Positions 26,025-35,882 of a DNA stretch of 45,613 nucleotides are shown here, one piece after another. Origin of the DNA: Oerskovia rustica (GTDB lineage Bacteria; Actinomycetota; Actinomycetes; Actinomycetales; Cellulomonadaceae); NCBI RefSeq assembly GCF_014836555.1, contig NZ_JACSQQ010000031.1, positions 1 through 45,613 of the forward strand, read 5' to 3'. The notes beneath the pieces are model-generated. The model was not told the origin of the DNA, made no database searches, and was given only the letters and a program-made list of their open reading frames with translations. The position numbers were made by a program, and so were the translations under genes. Position 1 is the stretch's first letter. Each line of letters begins with the position of its first letter.

Positions 26025-26240
26025 TCAGCGCCTCCCGACCGACAGGCTCCCGTCGTCGAGCACCGACAGCTCGTCCAGGACCCGGTGGAGGGTGCCCACC
26101 GACCGGTCCCAGCGCATCGACCGAGGGTCCGCAGGCAGGTCGGCGCCCCGGGCGGGTGCGGCCGGCGCGGCCGGCGAGGCCAGGTGCCGAGGGACGTAGG
26201 CGGTCGTGCGGGGCTGCTGGTCCTGCGACGTCATGTCCAT
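26025..26240 (-). CDS. Small hypothetical protein (71 residues)
   Basis: The frame encodes a Pro/Ala/Arg-rich N-terminal half and a more ordered end (SVGTLHRVLDELSVLDDGSL). It lies alone between the LysR gene and a membrane-anchored protein gene. No ribosome site or -10 box stands at the usual distance from either candidate ATG (26240 or 26234), so the gene is uncertain. The codon usage fits the surrounding genome. It may be a chance frame. Confidence 0.4.
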   Translation of the reverse strand: MDMTSQDQQPRTTAYVPRHLASPAAPAAPARGADLPADPRSMRWDRSVGTLHRVLDELSVLDDGSLSVGRR

Positions 26241-26396
26241 GCTGGGTGAAGCCCCCTCGGGCGCTCGTGGTGGTCCCCGACGCGGACGTGCGACGAGGTG
26301 AGCACCTCATCCTGCCCGCGCCGCGCGCGGCTCGACGGAGGCGCGCCCTCGGACGTGGGCGGGACCCTGGTGAGAGTCGTGGAGATCGTGTGGCCG

Positions 26397-27044
26397 CTAC
26401 TCACGGACGAAGACCTGGTAGCGCTCCGGGTCCTTCTGAGCCGCGACGGTCGCGGCGACCCGTTCCTCGGCCGCTTCCCTGGTCGGCAGCACGTCGCAGT
26501 CGAACGCGTCGTACAACGTGATCGAGGTGTGCGCCCAGCCGAGGAAAGGTTCGGTCCCCGCGGGGCAGCTCCCGACGAGCGGGTACACGAAGACGATCTG
26601 CTTGCCGGTCTGGAGACCGACCTTCCGTGCGATCCCCTGCGCGGTGTCGACGATCAGGCTGCGGTTCGTCGTGATCTGCCCCGGGACACCCGGGTCCTGC
26701 ACGGTCCCGTCCACCTGCCCCTGCACCCAGGCCCGGACGCGCTCGGGCAGGGGTTCGTCGCTCGTGACGACGACCCGCGTCTTGTCGGGCAGGACGAAGG
26801 CGTGCGTGCCGGGCGGAAGCCTGTCGACGTCCTCCACGGCGATCGTCTCTCCCGTGGTGACGGCCAGCTCCTCGGGCGGTGGGGACGCAGCCGTGGCGTC
26901 CGCCACGGACGACCCGTCGGCCGGGCCCGCCGTGTTCCCGAGGTCGTCCCGGACGCAACCCTCGAGCATCGCGAGCAGCGCGAACATCACGAGCGTGGCC
27001 GCTATCAGCAAGAACCCCGTGCGACGATTCTCGAGGTTCGTCAC
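26397..27044 (-). CDS. Membrane-anchored extracytoplasmic protein, unknown function
   Basis: A 215-residue protein with one N-terminal hydrophobic segment (TGFLLIAATLVMFALLAMLE) followed by a cysteine (LEGC). That could be a lipobox, though Glu before the Gly is unusual, so a plain membrane anchor is also possible. The rest is soluble: VDRLPPGTHAFVLPDKTRVV and LFGxx-free strands, with a later segment SLIVDTAQGIARKVGLQTGK. The GTG at 27044 has GGAGGTG about eight bases upstream. It is divergent from the wall-anchored repeat protein at 27.2 kb. I do not recognise the family. Confidence 0.7.
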   Translation of the reverse strand: MTNLENRRTGFLLIAATLVMFALLAMLEGCVRDDLGNTAGPADGSSVADATAASPPPEELAVTTGETIAVEDVDRLPPGTHAFVLPDKTRVVVTSDEPLPERVRAWVQGQVDGTVQDPGVPGQITTNRSLIVDTAQGIARKVGLQTGKQIVFVYPLVGSCPAGTEPFLGWAHTSITLYDAFDCDVLPTREAAEERVAATVAAQKDPERYQVFVRE

Positions 27045-27245
27045 CGAGCGCACCTCCGTCGATCTCGGGCGTGCTCGCCAGGAGCACACGTCGGTTTTCC
27101 ACCTCCTATGCGGCGAGAGCGTCCTTGGCCTGCGTCCCGTGCTGCCGGGGGGGCTCGCGGTCCGGCGAGGGCCTGTGCTCGCCCGCGGGTGCGCCCCCGA
27201 CCGTCCCGGCGCGCGCCGTCCCGAGTGCGCTCGTACGGTGTGGGG

Positions 27246-29306
27246 GTGCGCGTACCCCAGACGCCCCGGGCAACCCCGGCCCTGCCGACAGCGTCCCCCC
27301 GACGTCTCGGGGCCGTCCTCGCCCTCGCTCTCGCCGTGCTCCTCGGCGTCGGCGTCGCGGGCTCCGCGACCGCGGCGACCACGGCCGGCTGGGCTGCCTG
27401 GGACCCGCTCGCCGGGACGGGCGGCAGCTTCACGACCATGATGCGGCTGCCTGCAGGAGGCTTCCCGGCTGCGACCATGACGTCGGACTCGCGGGCCGGC
27501 CAGGTGGGCGTCCAGTCGGGGGCCAGCTCGTGGCTGAGCACGGCGACACCGGTCGGGGCGAAGTACGGGTCGAGCCAGGGGCAGCCCTACCTGAACCTGC
27601 GCCCCCGGGCCGACGCACCCACGTCCCCGTCGACCACGACCTACACGTTCGAGCGCCCCACCCCGGCCGGCGGGTGGACCTTCGTGCTGGGCGACATCGA
27701 CGCCGATCAGGTGACGGTCGTCGCCCGGGGAGAGGGCGGCCGCCTCCTGACGGGGGTCGAGCTGGGCTACCAGGGCGGGTTCAACTACTGCGCCGTCACG
27801 CCGAGACCGGCCTGCACGGGCACGGACGTCCCGACGTGGGACCCCGCGACGGGCGTGCTGCGGGGGAACGCGACGGCGACGGACACGTCGGGGGCCACGG
27901 GCTGGTTCGAGCCCACGGTGCCCGTCACGAGCCTGACGCTCCTGTTCCAGCAGCGCTCCGGCTTCCCGGTCTTCCAGACGTGGTTCGCGTCGCTCGCCCG
28001 GGACGTGACCGGGACGGTCGCGCTCCAGGACGTGGGTCCGATCAGCGGTGCGACGCTCACCCTCGTCTCCGCGGACGGCGTCCGGCTCGCGACCACGACC
28101 TCGGGAGCCGACGGCACGTACTCGTTCACCGGCTACACCGCGGCGGACGGGTACACGGTCGAGGTCACCCCGCCGCCGGCCCCGCCGGGGCAGGCCGGGT
28201 ACGTCGTCGTCGGCCCGGGGTCCCTGCCCGCGGACCTCGCCGCGACCGACGCGACCGGGGTCGACTTCACGGTCCGGCCGATCCTTCCCGTCCCGGTCGG
28301 AGGCACGGTCCTCACGGAGGACGGGACGCCCGTCCCCGGCGCCACGATCACGATCACGGGGCCGGGCGGGCCCGTCACGGCGGTGACCGACTCGAACGGG
28401 GCCTACCTCGTGGACCAGGTCGCGGTCGGGCAGCACACCGTGACCGTGACACCGCCGCCCGGGTACACGGTGGACGAGCCCAGCCAGTCGTTCGAGGTGC
28501 TCCCCGGGGACGAGACGCTGCGCACCGTGAGCTTCGTGGCGTCACCCCTGCCGTCGGTGTCCGGGACGGTCACGGCGGGCGGACAGGGGGTCGCGGGGGC
28601 CGTGGTGTCCTTCACGGGCCCCGGGGGCGCGACGGGCAGCACCCTCACGGCTGGGGACGGTACGTACCGCTTCGACCTGCTCCCCGCCGGTCGGTACACG
28701 ATCACGGTCGCTCCCCCGCCCGGGTTCACGGTGGACGGGCCGGGATCGCGCGTGGTCGTGCTGGGAGCGGAGGACGTGGCCGGGGTCGACCTCGCGCTCA
28801 CGCGACCGGGCGCGATCGGGGGCACGGTCACCACCGACGACGGCGCACCGGTACCGGGGGCGAACGTGCTGGTCAGCGGCCCCGGCGGTGACGTCCCTGT
28901 CACGACCGGAGCGGACGGGACCTACTTCGTCGACGGGCTCGGCCCGGGCGACTACACGATCGTGTTCGCGGTCCCGGACGGTTTCACGAGCGCGGGACCG
29001 ACCGAGCGCGCCGTGACCCTCACGAGCGCGGGCGAGTCACGCCTCGACCAGGACTTCGCGGTCGAGGCGGCCGCGCCCGTCGACCCCGTCGACCCCGTCG
29101 ACCCGACGACGCCGGGCACCCCGGGCACGTCGCCAGGCTCCTCCCCCGGCGCACCGGCACCCGAGGCCGGCACACCCGGCTCGGCGACCCCGGGACGTCT
29201 CGCGAGCTCGGGCGCCGACCCGAGCGCCCTGCTCGCGGTCGCCGCGGTCCTGACCGCCGCGGGACTCGCCCTGGCCGGCGGACGCGCGCTGCGCCGTCGG
29301 GCCTGA
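27246..29306 (+). CDS. Cell-wall surface protein with carboxypeptidase-regulatory-like repeats
   Basis: A 686-residue exported protein. The signal peptide covers about residues 1-45 (LGAVLALALAVLLGVGVAGS). A beta-rich head (about 46-255) precedes four Ig-like carboxypeptidase-regulatory/SdrD-B repeats from about 255 to 600; each has a GTV...GAPVPGA strand, a SGADGTY or DSNGAY turn and a YTVxVTPPPGY-like end. A Pro/Thr/Gly linker (VDPVDPVDPTTPG) leads to LASSG (652-656), a hydrophobic helix and RALRRRA, a LAxSG wall-sorting signal. Its GTG start lies six bases after TACGGT at 27234-27239. Probably stalk-like or adhesive; no ligand is readable. Confidence 0.88.
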   Translation: MRVPQTPRATPALPTASPRRLGAVLALALAVLLGVGVAGSATAATTAGWAAWDPLAGTGGSFTTMMRLPAGGFPAATMTSDSRAGQVGVQSGASSWLSTATPVGAKYGSSQGQPYLNLRPRADAPTSPSTTTYTFERPTPAGGWTFVLGDIDADQVTVVARGEGGRLLTGVELGYQGGFNYCAVTPRPACTGTDVPTWDPATGVLRGNATATDTSGATGWFEPTVPVTSLTLLFQQRSGFPVFQTWFASLARDVTGTVALQDVGPISGATLTLVSADGVRLATTTSGADGTYSFTGYTAADGYTVEVTPPPAPPGQAGYVVVGPGSLPADLAATDATGVDFTVRPILPVPVGGTVLTEDGTPVPGATITITGPGGPVTAVTDSNGAYLVDQVAVGQHTVTVTPPPGYTVDEPSQSFEVLPGDETLRTVSFVASPLPSVSGTVTAGGQGVAGAVVSFTGPGGATGSTLTAGDGTYRFDLLPAGRYTITVAPPPGFTVDGPGSRVVVLGAEDVAGVDLALTRPGAIGGTVTTDDGAPVPGANVLVSGPGGDVPVTTGADGTYFVDGLGPGDYTIVFAVPDGFTSAGPTERAVTLTSAGESRLDQDFAVEAAAPVDPVDPVDPTTPGTPGTSPGSSPGAPAPEAGTPGSATPGRLASSGADPSALLAVAAVLTAAGLALAGGRALRRRA

Positions 29307-29380
29307 CGACGCTCCCCCGGCCGGCTCCCGGGCGAGACCCCGTGCCTGCGGAGGGGACCTTCCGGACGTAGCCTGCTCGG

Positions 29381-30805
29381 ATGGACGTAGCGGTGCTCGG
29401 AGCGACCGGCGACGTCGGGCGGCAGGTCGTCACGCAGCTCGTCGAGCGGCGCGTCCTGCCCACGACCTCCCGGCTGCAGCTCGTCGGCCGGCCCGGCGGT
29501 GCGTCGGGGCGCGCGGTCCACGGGCTGCGCGCGGACCTCGTCGACGCCTACGACGAGCACGCCCCGCTCATCGACGTGGCCCACTCCCCCGCCGACGTCG
29601 TCGCCGACGTGGTCGTCGTCGCGGCCGGGGCGACGACGCCCGCCCGCTCGGGCGCCTCGCTCGACCGGACCGGTCTCGCCGTCGCCAACCGCGAGGTCTT
29701 CGCCGAGTACGCCGACGCGATCGCGCGCCACGGCTCGGGGCACGAGGTCGTGATCGTGGTGTCCAACCCCGTCGAGGTCGGCGTCGCCGTGATGGCCCGG
29801 GCGCTGGGCGCGCGGCGCGTCGTCGGGATGGGGGCCTGGCTCGACACGCTGCGCTTCCGGCGCGAGATCGCCGTCGAGCTGGGCGTCCGACGGCACCGCG
29901 TGGGCGGCTTCGTCGGGGGCCAGCACGGCGAGGACGCCGTGCCGCTCTGGTCGACCGTGCGCCTCAGCGGGCACGACCTCGCCGAGCGCGACCGGGCCGT
30001 GCGGCTCCTGCGCCGGGGACGCACGCTCGACGCGTTCCCGGACGAGATCGCCGCCGCCAAGGCCGAGCTCGTCGCGGTCGCGGCCACCGACGTCGGCGCC
30101 GCGTACCGCCTGATCGACACCTGGCCCGCCGACCTGCGCGTCGTCGCGCGCCCCTGGATGACGCACCAGAGCGGCGCCAAGACCGCGACCGCCACGGCGT
30201 CCGCGACGGTCGACCTCGTCGAGGTCGTGCTCGACGGCCGGGAGATCGTCGTCGCCGGGCAGGTCGCCCTCGACGGCGAGGTGGCGCTCGCGGGCGAGCC
30301 GCAGCGCGGGGTCCTGGGCGTCCCGCTCGTGCTGGGTCCCGAGGGGTGGACGCGCGTCCTCCTGGACTCCCTGCCCGACGACGAGACGCACCGTCTGCGC
30401 GGAGCGGCGGCGGCCGTGGGGTCGGCCCTGCGGACGGCGGGAGTGGTGGGCGGGCCGGGCGGATCGGCCGCAGGGGCCGCGGGAGCCGCGGGGCCCGAGA
30501 GGACCGACGGCCCCGAGGCGGCCGAGCCCTCCTGGTTCGCCCAGGTCGAAGGGGTGCACCGTGCGGGCACCCTGACCGGCCTCACGGGCGTCTTCTCGAC
30601 GCGCGGCGTGAGCTTCGAGCACCTCGCGACCGAGGAGGTCGAGGGCGACGGCGACGCGGGCACGATCCACGTGACCTTCCGGGCCAGCGAACGCCGTGCC
30701 CGGGCGCTCGAGCGTGCGGTAGGACGTCTCGCGACGGTGCGCTCCGTCGTCGTGCACGGCGCTCCGCGCGAGACGGCCGCGCCGCCGCGCGACCGTGGGC
30801 GCTAG
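29381..30805 (+). CDS. Malate/lactate dehydrogenase-like protein with C-terminal ACT domain
   Basis: The 474-residue protein joins an NAD-binding dehydrogenase (about residues 1-350) to an ACT-like domain (about 388-460). The dehydrogenase has VAVLGATGDVG for NAD binding, VVSNPVEVGV, Asp155 and Arg158 in AWLDTLRFR, and the catalytic His182 in GGQHGEDAVP. The loop that should hold the substrate arginine (usually GxxRxDL) reads SGASLDRTGL, out of the usual register, so its substrate may not be malate or lactate. A Gly/Ala/Pro linker (351-385) leads to GVHRAGTLTGLTGVFSTRGV, the ACT start, then strands IHVTFRAS and RSVVVHG. ACT domains bind amino acids as regulators. The ATG follows TAGCCT by six bases. 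It precedes the glycine riboswitch. Confidence 0.82.
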   Translation: MDVAVLGATGDVGRQVVTQLVERRVLPTTSRLQLVGRPGGASGRAVHGLRADLVDAYDEHAPLIDVAHSPADVVADVVVVAAGATTPARSGASLDRTGLAVANREVFAEYADAIARHGSGHEVVIVVSNPVEVGVAVMARALGARRVVGMGAWLDTLRFRREIAVELGVRRHRVGGFVGGQHGEDAVPLWSTVRLSGHDLAERDRAVRLLRRGRTLDAFPDEIAAAKAELVAVAATDVGAAYRLIDTWPADLRVVARPWMTHQSGAKTATATASATVDLVEVVLDGREIVVAGQVALDGEVALAGEPQRGVLGVPLVLGPEGWTRVLLDSLPDDETHRLRGAAAAVGSALRTAGVVGGPGGSAAGAAGAAGPERTDGPEAAEPSWFAQVEGVHRAGTLTGLTGVFSTRGVSFEHLATEEVEGDGDAGTIHVTFRASERRARALERAVGRLATVRSVVVHGAPRETAAPPRDRGR

Positions 30806-30839
30806 GCTGGGCCCACAACCACATACTGCTGCTCGAACC

Positions 30840-31088
30840 ACTGCGGGAGAGCCCGGCCACCTCAGGGTGAGGTCGGCGCCGAAGGAGCAACTCCTCCCCG
30901 AGAATCTCTCAGGCCGACGTACCGCGGTGGCGAGGCAACTCTGGAAAGCGGTGGCTCCGCGTCCGCCCTCGGGCGGAGGGGTCCCCTACCGACGGTGCAA
31001 GCCGGCGCGCCCCGGGTCCGCGAGGACCATGGCGGACCGGCAAAACTCTCAGGTCGACGCTGCGCGTCCGATGACAGAGCGGGGAGGA
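30840..31088 (+). promoter_or_regulatory. Tandem glycine riboswitch
   Basis: Two glycine aptamers stand in series in front of gcvP. The first has GCGGGAGAGCCCGG, GCGCCGAAGGAGCAACTCC, ATCTCTCAGG and AACTCTGGAAAGCG. The second has CCGACGGTGCAAGCCGG, AAAACTCTCAGG and GACAGAGCGGGGAGG. The CGAAGGAGCAA and CTCTCAGG cores are hallmarks of the family. Glycine binding switches on the glycine cleavage genes. The window between the second aptamer and the GTG of gcvP is about 55 bases. Confidence 0.93.
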
Positions 31089-31144
31089 ACGGGCCGGCCC
31101 CTGGGCCTGCCGTCGTCTTCCTCGCCGACCCCCCGGAGACCTCC

Positions 31145-34045
31145 GTGACACAGCAGTCCAGCGACGCGTTCGACCGCGCGCACTTCCCGTTCCGCCACCT
31201 CGGGCCCCGCCCTGTGAGCGACGACGCGGCCGCCGCACCCTCGGGCGAGGTCGCGACGATGCTCGCCGAGCTCGGGTACGACTCGCTCGACGCGCTGATC
31301 GACGCCGCGGTCCCCGACTCGATCCGGACCGACCGCCCGCTCGACCTGCCCGCAGCCCGCACCGAGTCCGAGGTCCTCGCGGACCTGCGCGCCATCGCGG
31401 CCAAGAACGTCGTGAAGACCCAGATGATCGGTCTCGGCTACTACGGGACCATCACTCCCCCGGTCATCCGACGCAACGTGCTCGAGTCCCCCGCCTGGTA
31501 CACGGCGTACACGCCCTACCAGCCCGAGATCTCGCAGGGGCGCCTCGAGGCGCTGCTCAACTTCCAGACCGTGGTCCTCGACCTGACCGGGCTCGAGGTC
31601 GCCAACGCGTCGCTGCTCGACGAGGCCACGGCGGTCGCCGAGGCGGTCGCGCTCATGTGGCGCGCGGCCAAGGGCGGGGCGGGCGTCGTCGTCCTGGACT
31701 CCGAGCTGTTCCCCCAGACGATCGCGGTGACCCGGGCGCGGGCCGAGTCGGTGGGCCTGCCGGTGGTCGTGGTCGACCTGTCCGAGGGCGTGACGGCGGG
31801 CCTCGTCGCCGCCGGGGTGGCGGACCAGAGGCTCATCGGCGTGGTGCTGCAGCAGAGCGGCGCCTCGGGCGTGGTCCGGGACCTGCGCCCCCTCGTCGCC
31901 GAGACCAAGGAGCAGGGCGGTCTGGTGACGATCGCGGCCGACCTCCTGGCCCTCACGCTCCTCGTCTCCCCCGGCGAGCTCGGCGCGGACGTCGCGGTGG
32001 GCTCGGCCCAGCGCTTCGGGGTCCCGCTGTTCTACGGCGGCCCGCACGCCGCGTTCATGGCGGTCCGCAAGGGCCTGGAGCGCTCTCTCCCGGGCCGCCT
32101 GGTCGGGGTGTCGGTCGACGCCGACGGCGACCAGGCCTACCGCCTGGCCCTGCAGACCCGTGAGCAGCACATCCGTCGCGAGAAGGCGACGAGCAACATC
32201 TGCACGGCCCAGGCGCTGCTCGCGATCGTCGCGTCGATGTACGCGGTCTACCACGGGCCCGCGGGCCTCAAGGAGATCGCGGAGCGCGTGCACTCGCGGG
32301 CGGTGGCGCTCGCGAACGGTCTGCGGGCCGCGGGCGTCGAGGTCCGGCACGACGTCTTCTTCGACACCGTGGCGGCCGTGGTGCCGGGCCGCGCGGCGGC
32401 GCTGGTCGGGGCCGCCGCGGAGGCCGGGATCAACGTGTACAACCCGGATTCTGATCATGTACAGATCGCGTGCGACGAGACCACGACGCCCGACGACGTG
32501 CTCGCCCTCGTCGAGGTCTTCGCGGCCGGCCAGGACCTCGGGTTCGTCGGCGGCGGCAGCGTGCTGCCCGCCGACCTGCTGCGCGCGACCGGGTACCTGA
32601 CCCACCCGGTGTTCCACCGGCACCGCTCCGAGACCGCGATGCTGCGCTACCTGCGCTCGCTCTCCGACAAGGACCTGGCGCTCGACCGCACCATGATCCC
32701 GCTGGGCTCGTGCACCATGAAGCTCAACGCGACCGCCGAGATGGAGGCCATCTCCTGGCCCGGGTTCGCGGACCTGCACCCGTTCGTGCCCGTCGACCAG
32801 GCGTTGGGCTACGCCGAGCTGATCGACGGTCTGCAGAGCCAGCTCACCGAGATCACGGGCTACGCGGGCGTCTCGGTGCAGCCCAACGCAGGCTCGCAGG
32901 GCGAGTTCGCGGGCCTGCTCGCGATCCGCGACTACCACCGCTCCCGCGGCGAGGAAGGGCGCGACGTGTGCCTCATCCCCGCGTCTGCCCACGGCACCAA
33001 CGCGGCCTCGGCGGCACTCGCGGGCATGCGCGTCGTGGTCGTGGCGACGTCCGAGAAGGGTGAGGTCCAGCTCGACGACCTGCGGGCCAAGCTCGACCAG
33101 CACGGTCCCCAGGTCGCGGCGATCATGATCACCTACCCCTCGACGCACGGCGTCTACGAGGAGCACGTGCGCGAGGTGTGCGATCTTGTACATGCATCTG
33201 GTGGTCAGGTGTACATCGACGGTGCGAACCTCAACGCGCTCGTCGGGCTCGCCCGTCCGGGTGAGTTCGGGGGGGACGTCTCGCACCTGAACCTGCACAA
33301 GACGTTCTGCATCCCGCACGGCGGCGGTGGCCCCGGCGTCGGCCCCGTCGCGGTCGCCGAGCACCTGGTGCCGTTCCTCCCCGGCAACCCGCTCACGGGG
33401 GAGGGGGCGGCGCCCGTCTCGGCCGCGCCCTTCGGCTCGGCCGGCATCCTGCCGATCTCCTACGCGTACGTCGCCCTCATGGGCCCCGACGGCCTGGAGG
33501 CCGCGACCAAGACCGCCGTGCTCGCCGCGAACTACCTGGCCAGCCGCCTGACCGAGCACTTCCCCGTGCTCTACACGGGCGAGGCGGGCCTGGTCGCGCA
33601 CGAGTGCATCCTCGACCTGCGCCCGATCACCGCGCAGACCGGTGTCACGGCCGAGGACGTGGCCAAGCGCCTCATGGACTACGGGTTCCACGCGCCCACG
33701 CTGTCCTTCCCGGTCGCGGGCACGCTCATGGTCGAGCCGACCGAGAGCGAGGACCTCGCCGAGCTCGACCGCTTCGTCGCGGCGATGGTCGCGATCAAGG
33801 CCGAGATCGACGAGGTCGCGGCCGGCACCTGGGGCATCGAGGAGTCGCCGCTGCGCGGGGCACCGCACACGGCCGCCGCGGTCGTCTCGGACGCCTGGGA
33901 CAGGCCGTACTCGCGCGAGGTCGCGGCCTACCCCCTCGCTGCTCTGCGGTCGGGCAAGTACTGGCCGCCCGTGCGGCGCATCGACGGGGCGCGCGGCGAC
34001 CGCAACCTCGTGTGCTCCTGCCCCCCGATCGAGTCGTACTCCTGA
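31145..34045 (+). CDS. gcvP: Glycine dehydrogenase (decarboxylating), P protein
   Basis: The 966-residue P protein decarboxylates glycine and passes the aminomethyl group to the lipoyl arm of the H protein. It is the fused form, with both homologous halves in one chain. The PLP lysine is Lys719 in [17 protein letters not shown]. Other family blocks are [38 protein letters not shown] and [13 protein letters not shown]. The GTG at 31145 begins right after the riboswitch region; earlier in-frame codons lie inside the aptamers. Two runs of A/T-ending codons (32446-32463 and 33183-33206) are unlike the rest of the gene. Confidence 0.96.
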   Translation: MTQQSSDAFDRAHFPFRHLGPRPVSDDAAAAPSGEVATMLAELGYDSLDALIDAAVPDSIRTDRPLDLPAARTESEVLADLRAIAAKNVVKTQMIGLGYYGTITPPVIRRNVLESPAWYTAYTPYQPEISQGRLEALLNFQTVVLDLTGLEVANASLLDEATAVAEAVALMWRAAKGGAGVVVLDSELFPQTIAVTRARAESVGLPVVVVDLSEGVTAGLVAAGVADQRLIGVVLQQSGASGVVRDLRPLVAETKEQGGLVTIAADLLALTLLVSPGELGADVAVGSAQRFGVPLFYGGPHAAFMAVRKGLERSLPGRLVGVSVDADGDQAYRLALQTREQHIRREKATSNICTAQALLAIVASMYAVYHGPAGLKEIAERVHSRAVALANGLRAAGVEVRHDVFFDTVAAVVPGRAAALVGAAAEAGINVYNPDSDHVQIACDETTTPDDVLALVEVFAAGQDLGFVGGGSVLPADLLRATGYLTHPVFHRHRSETAMLRYLRSLSDKDLALDRTMIPLGSCTMKLNATAEMEAISWPGFADLHPFVPVDQALGYAELIDGLQSQLTEITGYAGVSVQPNAGSQGEFAGLLAIRDYHRSRGEEGRDVCLIPASAHGTNAASAALAGMRVVVVATSEKGEVQLDDLRAKLDQHGPQVAAIMITYPSTHGVYEEHVREVCDLVHASGGQVYIDGANLNALVGLARPGEFGGDVSHLNLHKTFCIPHGGGGPGVGPVAVAEHLVPFLPGNPLTGEGAAPVSAAPFGSAGILPISYAYVALMGPDGLEAATKTAVLAANYLASRLTEHFPVLYTGEAGLVAHECILDLRPITAQTGVTAEDVAKRLMDYGFHAPTLSFPVAGTLMVEPTESEDLAELDRFVAAMVAIKAEIDEVAAGTWGIEESPLRGAPHTAAAVVSDAWDRPYSREVAAYPLAALRSGKYWPPVRRIDGARGDRNLVCSCPPIESYS

Positions 34046-34109
34046 GGTCGTCAGGACCAGCATGACCTCGAGGCCACGCTGGTTCCGACACCTCGACCCA
34101 CCCCAGGAC

Positions 34110-34151
34110 TGTCAGGGCGTGCGTGACGTAGAGGTCACCCTCGTCCTGACA
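34110..34151 (+). other. Nested inverted repeats between gcvP and gcvT
   Basis: TGTCAGG (34110-34116) pairs with CCTGACA (34145-34151) and encloses GTGAC (34123-34127) with GTCAC (34134-34138). The structure ends 18 bases before the gcvT start. It could tune gcvT expression or shield the message; nothing more can be said. Confidence 0.45.
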
Positions 34152-34168
34152 CCGCAGAGAGGATCACC

Positions 34169-35344
34169 ATGACGGAGTCCGTGCAGGACACCACCCCGGC
34201 CGCTGACCGCCTCAGCCCGCTCCACGACGAGCACGTCGCCCTGGGCGCCTCGCTCACGAGCTTCGGCGGGTGGCAGATGCCGCTGCGCTACACGAGCGAC
34301 CTGGCCGAGCACCGTGCGGTGCGCGAGGCAGCGGGTCTGTTCGACCTCTCCCACATGGGCGAGATCGAGGTCAGCGGGCCGCAGGCGGCCGCCGCCCTGG
34401 ACCGCGCCCTCGTCGGCAACCTCACCGCGGTGGCCGTGGGACGTGCCCGCTACACCATGATGTGCGCCGAGGACGGCTCGGTCCTCGACGACCTGGTCGT
34501 CTACCGCCTGGGCGAGGAGCGGTTCCTGGTCGTCGCCAACGCCGGGAACGCGCCGCTCGTGACCGACGAGCTCGTCCGCCGGTGCGAGGGCTTCGACGCG
34601 ACCGTCACGGACCAGGCCGTGGACACCGCGCTCGTCGCGGTCCAGGGACCGCGCGCCGAGGAGATCGTCGGCTCGCTCGTCACACCGGACGATGTACAAG
34701 TAGTCAAGGACCTGAAGTACTACGCATCGGTCGAGCTACGGGTCGCCGGGATCGCCGCCCTGGTCGCGCGCACCGGGTACACCGGGGAGGACGGGTTCGA
34801 GCTGTTCGTCCCCGCCGCGCAGGCCCGCGAGCTGTGGCAGAAGGTGCTGGCTGCGGGGGAGCCCATCGGCCTCGTCCCTGCTGGCCTCTCGGCCCGCGAC
34901 TCGCTGCGGCTCGAGGCCGGCATGCCGCTCTACGGCCACGAGCTCGACACGACCACGACGCCCTACGAGGCGGGCCTGGGTCGCGTCGTGAAGCTCGACA
35001 AGGTCGACGCCGAGGGCGCACCGCTCGACTTCGTGGGGCGATCGGCCCTCGCGTCGCGCAAGGGGGCTCAGCCCGCGCGCGTGCTCGTCGGCCTCCGTGG
35101 CCTGGGCAAGCGACCTGCTCGCGCGGGCTACGCCGTCGTGATCCCGGGCAAGGAACCCGACGTGCAGATCGGCTTCGTCACCTCGGGGGCTCCCTCGCCG
35201 ACCCTCGGGTACCCGATCGCCATGGCCTACGTGACGCCCGAGTTCAGCGCCGAGGGCACCGAGCTCGCGGTCGACGTCCGAGGCCGTGAGGAGCCGGTGG
35301 TGATCGTGCCCATGCCGTTCTACCGTCGTCCTCAGACGTCCTGA
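34169..35344 (+). CDS. gcvT: Aminomethyltransferase, glycine cleavage T protein
   Basis: The 391-residue T protein moves the methylene group from the H-protein arm to tetrahydrofolate and frees ammonia. Family blocks seen are [20 protein letters not shown] near the N-terminus, [35 protein letters not shown], and near the middle [15 protein letters not shown] and [26 protein letters not shown] precedes the ATG. It is 123 bases after gcvP and 61 bases before gcvH, in the same unit. A short stretch at 34689-34707 uses A/T-ending codons not seen elsewhere in the gene. Confidence 0.96.
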   Translation: MTESVQDTTPAADRLSPLHDEHVALGASLTSFGGWQMPLRYTSDLAEHRAVREAAGLFDLSHMGEIEVSGPQAAAALDRALVGNLTAVAVGRARYTMMCAEDGSVLDDLVVYRLGEERFLVVANAGNAPLVTDELVRRCEGFDATVTDQAVDTALVAVQGPRAEEIVGSLVTPDDVQVVKDLKYYASVELRVAGIAALVARTGYTGEDGFELFVPAAQARELWQKVLAAGEPIGLVPAGLSARDSLRLEAGMPLYGHELDTTTTPYEAGLGRVVKLDKVDAEGAPLDFVGRSALASRKGAQPARVLVGLRGLGKRPARAGYAVVIPGKEPDVQIGFVTSGAPSPTLGYPIAMAYVTPEFSAEGTELAVDVRGREEPVVIVPMPFYRRPQTS

Positions 35345-35405
35345 CCCGGGCCCCGGCCCGACCTCCCGACCCCCCGATCCTCCACCAGCAGACCAGGAGC
35401 ACCTC

Positions 35406-35777
35406 ATGGCAGACTTCCCCGCCGACCTGCAGTACACCGCCGAGCACGAGTGGCTCGACGCCTCGACGCCCGCCGTCGTCGGCATCACGAGCACGGCCGC
35501 CGAGGCCCTCGGTGACATCGTCTACCTCGAGCTGCCCGAGGTCGGCGCGACCGTCACGGCGGGCGCCGTGATCGGCGAGGTCGAGTCGACCAAGTCGGTC
35601 TCCGAGCTCTACTCGCCCGTCACCGGGACCGTGGCCGAGGTCAACCAGGCCGCGATCGACGACCCGTCGCTCGTCAACGCCGAGCCCTTCGCCGGGGGAT
35701 GGCTCATCAAGGTCGACGTGACCGAGACGGGGCCCGTGCTCACGGCCGACGAGTACAGCGCGCTCGTGGGCGGCTGA
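35406..35777 (+). CDS. gcvH: Glycine cleavage H protein (lipoyl carrier)
   Basis: A 123-residue carrier protein. The lipoyl-attachment lysine is Lys63 in [26 protein letters not shown] near the N-terminus and [15 protein letters not shown] are standard H-protein blocks. It shuttles the aminomethyl group between P and T proteins and is reoxidised by dihydrolipoyl dehydrogenase, whose gene is not in the window. Last gene of the riboswitch-controlled unit; a strong terminator follows at 35802-35844. Confidence 0.97.
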   Translation: MADFPADLQYTAEHEWLDASTPAVVGITSTAAEALGDIVYLELPEVGATVTAGAVIGEVESTKSVSELYSPVTGTVAEVNQAAIDDPSLVNAEPFAGGWLIKVDVTETGPVLTADEYSALVGG

Positions 35778-35801
35778 CCCTCCGCTTCCTCCCGAGGTCC
35801 C

Positions 35802-35844
35802 CCCGAGGGCCGCTCCGCGACGCTGTCGCAGGGCGGCCCTCGGG
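35802..35844 (+). terminator. Terminator of the glycine cleavage operon
   Basis: CCCGAGGGCCGC (35802-35813) pairs perfectly with GCGGCCCTCGGG (35833-35844), and GCGAC/GTCGC inside extends the stem. It starts 25 bases after the gcvH stop. Confidence 0.8.
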
Positions 35845-35882
35845 CGTCTCCGGTTGTCACTCAGCATGCTGTCGCGCCAGAC

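Noticed and set aside
31049-34063. A 1004-codon open frame on the - strand opposite gcvP
   Set aside because: Shadow of gcvP; composition is biased and no motif is visible.
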